NCBI GenBank assembly: GCA_035631315.1
Contig: DASQIZ010000069.1
Span: 62,001 to 126,000 of the forward strand
Length of the DNA stretch: 64,000 bases
Direction: 5' to 3'
Origin: 40CM-2-70-7 sp035631315
Lineage (GTDB): Bacteria; Gemmatimonadota; Gemmatimonadetes; Gemmatimonadales; GWC2-71-9
The notes beneath the pieces were generated by a model that saw only the letters and a list, made by a program, of their open reading frames with translations, was not told the origin of the DNA and did not search any database. Below, one piece after another: positions 53,170 to 61,254 of this stretch (positions are counted from its first letter, which is position 1; the number at the start of each line of letters is the position of its first letter). A program made the position numbers and the translations under genes.

Positions 53170-54211
53170 CCGACACACTGCCCCGGTTCCGCAGCTTCAC
53201 CAGTACTTCGCGCGCCGCACCTGACTCCAGTGCGGCGCGCGCTTTTTTCAGTCCCTCGGGAATATCGGCCGCCAGCCCCGCCACATAAATCGCGGCGGCC
53301 GCGTTCAACAGTACCGCCGTCTTCCCCGCGTCATCATCAGCTCCGCCGTCCAGAATCTGTTCGGCCCGGCGCGCGTTCTCTGAAGGCTCGCCGCCCATCA
53401 GTTTCCCAAGATCCACCCGCGGCAAATCCAGAGTCCTGGGATCGAGTACGGAATGCAAGGCCTTCCCGTCACGAATTTCCCATACGTCGGTGAGTCCTTC
53501 AGGCGAGATCTCATCCATGCCGGCCCGGCCATGGACGACCAGCGCGTGATCGGTGCCGAGCAACGCGAGTGCTTCCGCCACCAGGGGTGCCCGTGTCGCG
53601 TCACCCACTCCCACGATCTGACGCCTGACCCCGGCCGGATTCGCCATCGGTCCCACCAGGTTCATCACCGTGGTGACGCCGAGCTCCTTGCGAACCGGGG
53701 CGAGGTGGCGCATCGCGGGATGGAAGTGGGGCGCGAAGAGAAAGGCAATTCGGGCCCGCGCGAGGGTCAGCTCCGCGGTCTTCCCGTCGGGGGGGATCGT
53801 GACGCCCATCGCCTCGAGGACGTCGGCAGATCCGCACCGCGAGGTATACGACCGGTTGCCATGCTTCGGTACGGTCGCCCCCGCCCCCACCGCCACGAAG
53901 GCGGCGACGGTCGAGATATTGAAGGTCGGCACACTGCCGCCGCCGGTCCCGCACGTATCCACCACGTGCGGACCCTCGGCATTGACCTTCAGCATGGTTG
54001 AACGGAGCGCGCGGACCACGCCTGCGACCTCGGCGGCCGATTCCCCCTTGGCGCGAAGCCCCAGCAGGATTCCGCCCATCTGAGCGGGAGTGGCTTCCCC
54101 GCGCATCACGACGCCAAAGAGATCGGCGGCGAGCTGCTCGGATAGTGATTCACCCCGTGCGAGAACGGCGATGGCCTGCGAGAGCGGAGAAGGCGAGGAG
54201 GTATCTGCCAT
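53153..54211 (-). CDS. trpD: anthranilate phosphoribosyltransferase
   Basis: 352 residues from the ATG at 54211. DTCGTGGGSVPTFNIST (PRPP binding), VPKHGNRSYTSRCGSADVLEAMG, NLVGPMANPAG and VVHGRAGMDEIS. Second step of tryptophan synthesis. Separated from trpCB by lexA on the other strand, so it forms its own unit behind the promoter at 54233-54262. Confidence 0.97.
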   Translation of the reverse strand: MADTSSPSPLSQAIAVLARGESLSEQLAADLFGVVMRGEATPAQMGGILLGLRAKGESAAEVAGVVRALRSTMLKVNAEGPHVVDTCGTGGGSVPTFNISTVAAFVAVGAGATVPKHGNRSYTSRCGSADVLEAMGVTIPPDGKTAELTLARARIAFLFAPHFHPAMRHLAPVRKELGVTTVMNLVGPMANPAGVRRQIVGVGDATRAPLVAEALALLGTDHALVVHGRAGMDEISPEGLTDVWEIRDGKALHSVLDPRTLDLPRVDLGKLMGGEPSENARRAEQILDGGADDDAGKTAVLLNAAAAIYVAGLAADIPEGLKKARAALESGAAREVLVKLRNRGSVSVSIFG

Positions 54212-54232
54212 GAGGGGACGGTACGGTCGCCA

Positions 54233-54262
54233 AAGGTATCCCGAAGAATCGCGCTTTGTCAA
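54233..54262 (-). promoter_or_regulatory. trpD promoter
   Basis: Minus strand: consensus TTGACA (54262-54257), 18 bases, TACCTT (54238-54233), then 21 bases to the ATG. No attenuator or leader peptide fits in the roughly 14-nt leader. Confidence 0.65.
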
Positions 54263-54285
54263 ACAGGGGCAACGGGTTGCGTGCC

Positions 54286-54314
54286 TTGAAAGGCCCCGTC
54301 GTCCTTTCTATTTT
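54286..54314 (+). promoter_or_regulatory. promoter of the truA-pur operon
   Basis: TTGAAA (54286-54291), 17 bases, TATTTT (54309-54314), then 5 bases to the GTG at 54320. This predicts a transcript starting at the start codon, i.e. leaderless. Confidence 0.7.
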
Positions 54315-54319
54315 TAGGC

Positions 54320-55111
54320 GTGACGAGCCGCCCCCTCCTCGCGGTGGTGCAGTATGACGGTGGGCAGTTCGTGGGTTGGCAGCGACAACCGGCTAGCCGG
54401 ACGGTGCAAGGAGAGATGGAAGCGGTTCTCCAGCGCATCACCGATCGCCGGACCGTGGTGACCGGCGCGGGACGCACGGACACCGGGGTGCATGCGCTGG
54501 GTCAGGGCGCGGGTTTCCTGGCCTCCGAGCGCTGGGCCGACGATGTGAATGGTCTGCACCGGGCGTTGAACGCCCTGTTGCCGAAGGACATCTGGGTGGA
54601 ACGGGTCGCGGAAATGCGGCCCGGCTTTCACCCCCGGAAGAGCGCGACGGCCCGACGGTATCAGTACCTGATCGGCACCGACGCGGCGGCGGAGTCGCCC
54701 TTCCGGAGACGCTTCGAGTGGGCGTTGGGCAAGCCCCTCGATGCGGACGCGCTGGCGACGTGTGCGAGGACGCTGATCGGCGAGCATGACTTCCGCGGAT
54801 TCGCGGCGGCCGGACAGGTCAAACCTCACTACCGATGCCGCGTGGCGCTGGCCGACTGGGCGCCGCGAGCGGACGGTGCGGGGATGACCTTCACGATCGA
54901 AGCCGATCGGTTCTTGCATCACATGGTGCGCTTTCTCGTCGGCACCATGGTGGACGTCGCCCTGGGACGCCGGCCGGCGTCCGACTTCCCTCGCTTGCTC
55001 GCCGCGACCGACAACCGGGCGGCCAGTCCGCCCGCACCACCCCAGGGACTCTACTTGGTGTGCGTGCAATATCCCGCTGACCTCTACGCCGGGGGGGGGG
55101 CCTCGTCATGA
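54320..55111 (+). CDS. truA: tRNA pseudouridine(38-40) synthase
   Basis: 263 residues. VVQYDGGQFVGWQRQ, catalytic Asp in GAGRTDTGVHALGQ, FHPRKSATARRYQYLI, FLHHMVRFLVGTMVDVA. Isomerises U38-U40 in tRNA. GTG start with no Shine-Dalgarno and a -10 box 5 bases before. The C-terminal AGGGASS is encoded across a run of ten G. Overlaps the aldolase gene by 4 bases. Confidence 0.97.
   Translation: MTSRPLLAVVQYDGGQFVGWQRQPASRTVQGEMEAVLQRITDRRTVVTGAGRTDTGVHALGQGAGFLASERWADDVNGLHRALNALLPKDIWVERVAEMRPGFHPRKSATARRYQYLIGTDAAAESPFRRRFEWALGKPLDADALATCARTLIGEHDFRGFAAAGQVKPHYRCRVALADWAPRADGAGMTFTIEADRFLHHMVRFLVGTMVDVALGRRPASDFPRLLAATDNRAASPPAPPQGLYLVCVQYPADLYAGGGASS
55091..55100 (+). repeat. poly-G(10) tract at the end of truA
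   Basis: Ten consecutive G, read as Gly-Gly-Gly-Ala in the truA C-terminus, ending 7 bases before the next start codon. A candidate slippage site; also a place where assembly errors are likely. Confidence 0.7.
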
Positions 55112-55776
55112 AATTTTTCCTCGACACCGCGAACCTGAAGGACATCAGCTGGGCCGCTCAGGCCGGATTGATCGACGGCATCACGACCAACCCGTCCCTG
55201 CTCGCCAAATTCGCCGGCGACGTGGACCCGAGAGACGTGCTCAAGGAGATCTGCTCGCTGGTCGAGGGACCGGTCTCCGCGGAAGTCATCGCGATCGACG
55301 CCGAAGGGATGGTGAGTGAGGGCGAATCGCTCATGAAGATCGCCGACAACATCGTCATCAAGATTCCGATGACCGAAGCCGGCATGGTCGCGGTGCGGCG
55401 CCTCTCCCGCCAGGGCATCAAGACCAATGTGACGCTCTGCTTCTCCAGCGTGCAGTGCCTCATCGCCGCCAAGGCGGGCGCCAGCTACGTCTCGCCCTTC
55501 ATCGGCCGTCTCGATGACGTCGGCCAGGAAGGGATGGACGTGATCCGCGAGACCCGCGTGATCTTCGACAATTACCAGTACGCGACCGAAATCCTCGCGG
55601 CGTCCATCCGTCACCCGCGCCACGTGGTGGATGCGGCGATGGTCGGCGCCGACGTCGCGACCCTGCCCCCAGACATCCTCAAGAAGCTGCTCCAGCATCC
55701 GTTGACCGACCGCGGGCTCGAGCAGTTCCTGGCCGACTGGGGCAAGCTCACCAAGCGCGCGAAGGCGACCGTTTGA
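55108..55776 (+). CDS. transaldolase / fructose-6-phosphate aldolase family
   Basis: 222 residues, the short form. MKFFLDTANLKDI, GITTNPSLLAKF, Schiff-base Lys in NIVIKIPMTEAGM, TLCFSSVQCLIAAKAGASYVSPFIGRLDD. Members are either transaldolases of the pentose phosphate pathway or fructose-6-phosphate aldolases; sequence alone does not decide. Pentose phosphates link to PRPP and thus to the purine genes that follow. Confidence 0.93.
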   Translation: MKFFLDTANLKDISWAAQAGLIDGITTNPSLLAKFAGDVDPRDVLKEICSLVEGPVSAEVIAIDAEGMVSEGESLMKIADNIVIKIPMTEAGMVAVRRLSRQGIKTNVTLCFSSVQCLIAAKAGASYVSPFIGRLDDVGQEGMDVIRETRVIFDNYQYATEILAASIRHPRHVVDAAMVGADVATLPPDILKKLLQHPLTDRGLEQFLADWGKLTKRAKATV

Positions 55777-57206
55777 CCTACAGCTCCCCGCTTGCCACCC
55801 GCTACGCCTCGCCGGCGATGCAGTCGCTCTGGAGCGACCAGCGCCGGTACGGGCTCTGGCGGCGGCTCTGGCTCGCCCTCATGGAGTCGGAGCGGGAGCT
55901 GGGACTCGAAATCCCCGATCAGGCGATTCAGCAGCTCAGGGCGCATCTCGACGACGTGGACCTCGCGCGCGCCGCCGAGCATGAGCGGCGTCTGCGCCAC
56001 GACGTGATGTCGCACATCCACGCCCTCGGCGATCAGGCCCCCGCCGCTCGCCCCTACCTGCACCTCGGCGCCACGTCCGCGTTCGTCACCGACAACACCG
56101 ATCTGTTGTTGATGCGCGAAGGGATTCAGTTGCTGCTCGGTCGCGTGGCTGCCGTACTCGTCGCGCTCGGGAAATTGTCGCGTCGCTCGAGCCGGATCCC
56201 GTGTCTCGCGTATACCCACTTTCAGCCGGCGCAGCTCACCACCGTGGGCAAGCGCGTCACGCTGTGGATGCAGGATTTCATTCTCGATGCGGAAGAGCTG
56301 CTGCATCGCCTCGAGACCTTCCGCTTCCGCGGTGTGAAGGGCACGACGGGCACGCAGGCGTCATTCCTCGAGCTCCTCGCCGGCGACCACGACAAGGTCC
56401 GCAAGCTGGACCAGATGGTCGCGCAGAAGCTCGGCTTCAGTCAGGTCTTCCCCGTCACCGGGCAGACCTACACCCGCAAGCTCGACGCCGAAGTGCTGGC
56501 CGCGCTGTCCGGCATCGCCGCGTCGGCGGCGAAGTTCGCGACCGACTTGCGGCTCCTGCAGCACGAAGGCGAGTTGCTCGAGCCCTTCGAGAGCGAACAG
56601 GTCGGATCGTCCGCGATGGCGTACAAACGGAATCCGATGCGCGCCGAGCGCATGACCTCTCTCGCTCGGTTCGTGATCGAGCTCGAAGGCAACGCGTGGC
56701 ACACGGCGGCGACGCAGTGGCTCGAACGGACACTCGACGACAGCGCGAACCGTCGCCTGGTCATTCCCGAAGCGTTCCTCGCAGCCGATGCGATCCTGGT
56801 GCTGGCGACCAACGTCGCGGCGGGCATCGAGGTCCGCGAAGCGGTGATCGCACGGCGCGTGGCCGACCAGATGCCCTTCCTCGCCACTGAAGCGCTGCTC
56901 ATGCGGGGCGTGAAGGCGGGTGGAGACCGGCAGACGCTGCACGAGGTCATCCGATCACACAGCCAGACCGTCGCCAAGGCGATGGCCGAGGCCGGCACCC
57001 CCAACGATCTGCTCGAACGGCTCGACTCCGATCCCGCGTTCCGCGCGCTGGATCTGTCGGCCCGTACCGGCGACCTCGATCCCGCGAAGTACGTGGGCCG
57101 GGCGCCTCAGCAAGTCGACGAATTCCTGGACGACGTTCTCCCCCCCATCCTTCACGCGGTCCAGCGGGCGGCCCCCACGGCGACCCCGGCCGAGGTCACG
57201 GTATGA
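55773..57206 (+). CDS. purB: adenylosuccinate lyase
   Basis: 477 residues from the TTG at 55773 (TTGA overlap). Fumarase/aspartase superfamily: HLGATSAFVTDNTD, YTHFQPAQLTTVGKR, KGTTGTQASF and the signature loop GSSAMAYKRNPMRAER (Ala for the usual Pro). Acts twice in purine synthesis (SAICAR and adenylosuccinate). Coupled to purC by 4 bases. Confidence 0.97.
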   Translation: MTYSSPLATRYASPAMQSLWSDQRRYGLWRRLWLALMESERELGLEIPDQAIQQLRAHLDDVDLARAAEHERRLRHDVMSHIHALGDQAPAARPYLHLGATSAFVTDNTDLLLMREGIQLLLGRVAAVLVALGKLSRRSSRIPCLAYTHFQPAQLTTVGKRVTLWMQDFILDAEELLHRLETFRFRGVKGTTGTQASFLELLAGDHDKVRKLDQMVAQKLGFSQVFPVTGQTYTRKLDAEVLAALSGIAASAAKFATDLRLLQHEGELLEPFESEQVGSSAMAYKRNPMRAERMTSLARFVIELEGNAWHTAATQWLERTLDDSANRRLVIPEAFLAADAILVLATNVAAGIEVREAVIARRVADQMPFLATEALLMRGVKAGGDRQTLHEVIRSHSQTVAKAMAEAGTPNDLLERLDSDPAFRALDLSARTGDLDPAKYVGRAPQQVDEFLDDVLPPILHAVQRAAPTATPAEVTV

Positions 57207-58123
57207 CGACGGCGTTACGCGAAAGCACCCTCCCCCTGCCCCTCCTGCGTCGCGGCAAGGTACGGGAGATGTACGAGGTCGATGCTGACACGCTCCTCAT
57301 GGTGGCGAGCGACCGGGTCAGCGCGTTCGACGTGGTGATGGACGAAGCCGTGCCGCATAAGGGCGCGGTGCTGACCCAGATGTCGGCCTTCTGGCTGAAG
57401 AAGCTCGGCAAGGTCATCCCGAACCACATGGTCACCGCCGACGCCGGCGAGATCATCAAGAAGGTGCCCGCCCTCGCGAGCCACCGGGCCGTGATCTCCG
57501 GCCGCGCGATGCTCGTGAAGCGGACCACACCGGTCTCGTTCGAGTGCGTCGTCCGCGGCTATCTCTCCGGCTCCGCCTGGGCCGAGTACCGGAAGTCCGG
57601 GACCCTCGCCGGTGAGCCGCTGGCCGCCGGGCTGGTCGAGAGTGACCGGCTCGATCCTCCGATCTTCTCTCCCGCGACCAAGGCCGAGACGGGCCACGAC
57701 GAGAACGTCACGTTCACCCACGTGGTGGATGCCCTCGGCCGCGTCATGGGCGAACGGTTGAAGCGCGCCTCGCTGTCGCTCTATGACGCGGGCCGGGCGT
57801 ACGCGGCTGAGCGCGGCATCATCATCGCGGATACCAAATTCGAGTTCGGGACGACGACGGACGGGACGCTGCTGTTGATCGACGAGGTCCTGACGCCTGA
57901 CAGCTCCCGGTTCTGGCCCGCCGATCGCTACACACCGGGCAAAGGCCAGCCGTCCTTCGACAAGCAGCCCCTGCGCGACTACCTCGCGGGCATCAAGAAG
58001 CAGGGCAAGTGGAACGGCGAAGCACCGCCTCCCACCCTGCCCAAAGACGTCGTGCAGGCCACGAGTGAGCGGTATCGCGAGGCATATCTGCTGGTGACCG
58101 GACACGCGCTGGAGACCGCCTGA
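57203..58123 (+). CDS. purC: SAICAR synthetase
   Basis: 306 residues, the longer form found in yeast and some bacteria. RRGKVREMYEVDADTLLMVASDRVSAFDVVM, GYLSGSAWAEYRKSG, and IADTKFEFG with LIDEVLTPDSSRFWP. Adds aspartate to CAIR. Its TGA overlaps the psd ATG by one base. Confidence 0.97.
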   Translation: MTTALRESTLPLPLLRRGKVREMYEVDADTLLMVASDRVSAFDVVMDEAVPHKGAVLTQMSAFWLKKLGKVIPNHMVTADAGEIIKKVPALASHRAVISGRAMLVKRTTPVSFECVVRGYLSGSAWAEYRKSGTLAGEPLAAGLVESDRLDPPIFSPATKAETGHDENVTFTHVVDALGRVMGERLKRASLSLYDAGRAYAAERGIIIADTKFEFGTTTDGTLLLIDEVLTPDSSRFWPADRYTPGKGQPSFDKQPLRDYLAGIKKQGKWNGEAPPPTLPKDVVQATSERYREAYLLVTGHALETA

Positions 58124-58773
58124 TGCGGATGGCCCCCGAAGGCTGGCCGTTCATTCTGCCGGGCTGGGCGCTCGTCACCCTCGGCGTCTGGGCCGCGACC
58201 ACCGGCAGTCCCTGGTGGTGGCTCGGCACCCTGCTGTGGCTGCCCTTTGCCGTCTGGCTCCTCGTCTTCTTCCGCGATCCGGCCCGCACCGGCCCTCGCG
58301 GAGAGAAGTCGGTCATCTCACCGGCCGACGGAACCATTGTGAGCGTCGCGCAGGTCGATGAGCCCGCGTACCTGAAGGCGCCCGCGGTCCGCGTCTCGAT
58401 TTTCATGAGCGTGTTCAACGTCCACGTGAACCGGTATCCCGTGACGGGCACCGTCGAATACCGCTACTACAATCCCGGCAAGTTCCTCCACGCCGCCCGC
58501 GAGAAGGCCTCGCTCGACAACGAGCAGTCGTCGATCGGGGTGCGTGGTGCCCGCGGGCCTCTGCTGGTCCGCCAGATCGCGGGCTCCATCGCGCGCCGCA
58601 TCGTCACGGACGCGAAGGTCGGTGACCCCGCGGTGCAGGCTGAGCGCATGGGCATGATCCGGTTCGGCTCACGCGTCGACGTCTTCCTGCCCGCCGCTGC
58701 CAACGCGAAGATCGCCGTGAAGATCGGCGACAAGGTGCACGCGGCGGCTACGGTTCTGGCGGAGTATCCCTGA
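58123..58773 (+). CDS. psd: phosphatidylserine decarboxylase, short (archaeal-type) form
   Basis: 216 residues. N-terminal membrane helices (GWALVTLGVWA; WLPFAVWLLVFFRDP), VISPADGTIVSV, FMSVFNVHVNRYPVTG, and the self-cleaving site in MIRFGSRVDVFLP, where Ser becomes the pyruvoyl group. Makes phosphatidylethanolamine with PssA, encoded next. One-base overlaps on both sides within a purine operon. Confidence 0.94.
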   Translation: MRMAPEGWPFILPGWALVTLGVWAATTGSPWWWLGTLLWLPFAVWLLVFFRDPARTGPRGEKSVISPADGTIVSVAQVDEPAYLKAPAVRVSIFMSVFNVHVNRYPVTGTVEYRYYNPGKFLHAAREKASLDNEQSSIGVRGARGPLLVRQIAGSIARRIVTDAKVGDPAVQAERMGMIRFGSRVDVFLPAAANAKIAVKIGDKVHAAATVLAEYP

Positions 58774-59627
58774 TGGCGGGCCCCCGCCTCCGTCCGCCGA
58801 ACATCCGGCGCGTCGTCATCATCGTGCCGAGCCTGTTCACGCTCTTCAATCTGTTCTTCGGCTTCTGGTCGATGGTGCTCGCTCAGCGCGGCGACTTCTA
58901 CCGCGCAGGATGGTTCATCGTCTTCGCCGGAATCCTCGACACGCTCGACGGCCGCGTCGCGCGACTGTCGAACACCGGCACGCGGTTCGGAGCCGAGCTC
59001 GATTCGCTGGTCGATGTCGTGTCCTTCGGCGTCGCCCCGGCGTTCCTCATGTACCGGGTCGAGTTCGCCGACGCGGGCCCGGTGGCGTGGGTGTTCTGCT
59101 TCTTCTACGTGATGGCCGCCGCGCTCCGGCTCGCACGGTTCAACATCACGCAGGCGGGCCGCGCGAAAACGGCCTTCATCGGCCTGCCCTCACCGGCCGC
59201 GGGCATGACGCTGGCGACGTTCTATCCGTTCACGCAGACGGGGCTCTACGACGACTCGGTGCATTTCATTCCGTGGCACACCGTCCTGAGCTTCCTGATG
59301 ATCGGCCTCGCCATCCTGATGGTGTCGAACGTCCGGTACGCGACCGTGCCGCGCGCCGGTATCCGGACGCTCCGCGGCATCCTGTCGTTCGCCGTCATCA
59401 TCGCCATCCTGGTGTTCGGCATCTGGAAGCACGACGCCTTCTTCTTCCCCCTGGGTGTGACCTACGTGACCTACGGAGTCGTCCGCGCCTCCATCCTCGG
59501 CCTGTTCGTGACGCCCGATGAAGACGAGGAGGCGGAGACCGCCGGCCCTATCGTCATCGGCGACACCGATCGCGGCACCGGTGAGCTGCACCGCCACCGC
59601 CACCCCCGCGGCCCGGAGAGCGCCTGA
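58773..59627 (+). CDS. pssA: CDP-diacylglycerol-serine O-phosphatidyltransferase
   Basis: 284 residues, integral membrane. CDP-alcohol phosphotransferase motif in DTLDGRVARLSNTGTRFGAELDSLVD (D..DG..AR....G...D...D). About eight helices and an acidic, His-rich tail (GELHRHRHPRG). Makes phosphatidylserine for Psd. One-base overlap with purS. Confidence 0.96.
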   Translation: MAGPRLRPPNIRRVVIIVPSLFTLFNLFFGFWSMVLAQRGDFYRAGWFIVFAGILDTLDGRVARLSNTGTRFGAELDSLVDVVSFGVAPAFLMYRVEFADAGPVAWVFCFFYVMAAALRLARFNITQAGRAKTAFIGLPSPAAGMTLATFYPFTQTGLYDDSVHFIPWHTVLSFLMIGLAILMVSNVRYATVPRAGIRTLRGILSFAVIIAILVFGIWKHDAFFFPLGVTYVTYGVVRASILGLFVTPDEDEEAETAGPIVIGDTDRGTGELHRHRHPRGPESA

Positions 59628-59881
59628 TGGCCTCCTTCCGCGTGGAGATTCGCGTGATGCCCCGCGGTGGAATTCTCGACCCGCAAGGTCAGGCCGTCGC
59701 GCACGCCCTGCATGCACTCGGTTTCGCCGACGTGAACGGCGCACGGGTCGGGAAGCACCTGGTGCTGACGGTGGACGCGGCGAGCTCGAGTGCCGCGGAG
59801 ACCCGGGTCAAGGCGATGTGTGACCGCCTGCTCGCCAATCCGGTGACCGAGGACTACCAACTCGCCGTGGAGCCCGCCTGA
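59627..59881 (+). CDS. purS: phosphoribosylformylglycinamidine synthase PurS subunit
   Basis: 84 residues. VMPRGGILDPQGQAVAHALHALGF and ADVNGARVGKHLVLTVD are typical. Bridges PurQ and PurL in the three-subunit FGAM synthase. One-base overlap with purQ. Confidence 0.96.
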   Translation: MASFRVEIRVMPRGGILDPQGQAVAHALHALGFADVNGARVGKHLVLTVDAASSSAAETRVKAMCDRLLANPVTEDYQLAVEPA

Positions 59882-60597
59882 TGCGCCGGGTCGCGGTGAT
59901 CGTCTTCCCCGGCACGAACTCCGAGGTCGAGACCGTGGACGCGGCCCGGGATGCCGGGAGCGACGCGTACTACGTCTGGCACAAGGACACGGATCTGAAG
60001 GGTGCCGACGTCGTGATCCTCCCCGGCGGGTTCAGCTACGGCGACTACCTCCGGTCGGGCGCCATTGCCCGGTTCTCCCCCATCATGGAAGCGGTCGCGG
60101 CCCATGCCCGGGCCGGCGGGGGCGTACTGGGGCTCTGCAACGGCTTCCAGACCCTCTGTGAAGCCGGGCTCCTGCCCGGTGGCCTGGTCCGGAATGACCG
60201 GCTGCGGTACGTCTCCCGACCCGTGCGCCTCCGCGTGGAGGCGGTCGACACCCCCTTCACGAACCAGTACCGGAAGGGGGAGGAGATCACGATCCCCATC
60301 GCTCACGGCGACGGGCGCTATGTTGCTGATGCCCCCACGCTGGCCGCCCTCGAGGCCGAGGGACGGGTGGTGTGGCGGTATGTCGGAGAGAATCCGAATG
60401 GTTCGACCAACGGCATCGCGGGCGTGTGCAACGCGGCGCGGAACGTGGTCGGAGTGATGCCGCATCCGGAGCGACTGAACGCGCCGGTGCTGGGCGGCCA
60501 GGATGGGGCCCGTGTCTTTTTCTCCTTGGAGGCTCGCGATGCGACGCAGCATGCTGGCGATCTGCGCGCTGTTGGCGGTCACCACCGCGGGATGTGA
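59881..60597 (+). CDS. purQ: phosphoribosylformylglycinamidine synthase PurQ, glutaminase subunit
   Basis: 238 residues. Class I glutaminase with Cys in GLCNGFQ and His-Glu in MPHPERL. Supplies ammonia to PurL. The family normally ends near VFFSLEA; here about 18 extra residues (ARDATQHAG...) are read from the 5' part of the overlapping lipoprotein gene (59-base overlap). Confidence 0.96.
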   Translation: MRRVAVIVFPGTNSEVETVDAARDAGSDAYYVWHKDTDLKGADVVILPGGFSYGDYLRSGAIARFSPIMEAVAAHARAGGGVLGLCNGFQTLCEAGLLPGGLVRNDRLRYVSRPVRLRVEAVDTPFTNQYRKGEEITIPIAHGDGRYVADAPTLAALEAEGRVVWRYVGENPNGSTNGIAGVCNAARNVVGVMPHPERLNAPVLGGQDGARVFFSLEARDATQHAGDLRAVGGHHRGM

Positions 60598-61225
60598 TCA
60601 GCTCAACAAGGTGAAGGGGCTGTTCTCCAAGAAGTCGCCCCCACCCGCCACACCGCAGCACACCGCTACGCCGCCGACGCAAACCCCGGCGCCCGCGCCG
60701 ACGACGGCGAAGCCCGGCCAGGCGAGGCCCGGCCAGGCGACGCAGACCGCCATGACCACGCAGCAGCCGCATGGTCCGGTAACGCCGGTGCAGGACAAGC
60801 CCTATGACTCACCCGACACCGGCACGGTGGCGCCGGGAATGAGCGAGTCTCAGGTCTACTCGCTCTGGGGTGCACCAACGGAAGTCCGGCATGCCGGAAC
60901 CCGCACGTACCTGTTCTTCCCGAACGGATGCGAGCGCTCATGCGGCACCGCCGACATCGTGACGCTCGACAACAATCAGGTGGTGGATGCCATCGTCCGC
61001 TGGCCCGGACATGGCTACAGCGGTCAGTCGTCCTCGCCCCGCTCCGGCCCCCCGACCCGGAAGAAGCCCGGCGCCGGCAACCTGACGATGCCGGATACGA
61101 CGAAGCACGACACGACGACGGCGCCCGCCACGTCTCCCGCACCCGCGCCGGCGCCTGTTCCGGCCGACACGGTGAAGCCGAAGACCGATTCCACCAAACC
61201 AAAACCGGATTCGAGTTCACACTGA
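60539..61225 (+). CDS. lipoprotein with BamE/SmpA-like domain, in the purine operon
   Basis: 228 residues from the ATG at 60539, with a strong GGAGG 6 bases before it, inside purQ. Lipobox VTTAGC. Pro/Thr/Ala-rich linker (about 35-75), a compact domain about 95-160 (GTVAPGMSESQVYSLWGAPTEV) like the BamE/OmlA fold, with two Cys (NGCERSCG), then a second low-complexity tail. Function unknown; placement between purQ and purL is odd for an envelope protein. Confidence 0.78.
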   Translation: MRRSMLAICALLAVTTAGCDQLNKVKGLFSKKSPPPATPQHTATPPTQTPAPAPTTAKPGQARPGQATQTAMTTQQPHGPVTPVQDKPYDSPDTGTVAPGMSESQVYSLWGAPTEVRHAGTRTYLFFPNGCERSCGTADIVTLDNNQVVDAIVRWPGHGYSGQSSSPRSGPPTRKKPGAGNLTMPDTTKHDTTTAPATSPAPAPAPVPADTVKPKTDSTKPKPDSSSH

Positions 61226-61254
61226 CGAACCATCCCACCTCGCGGCGTGGACCG

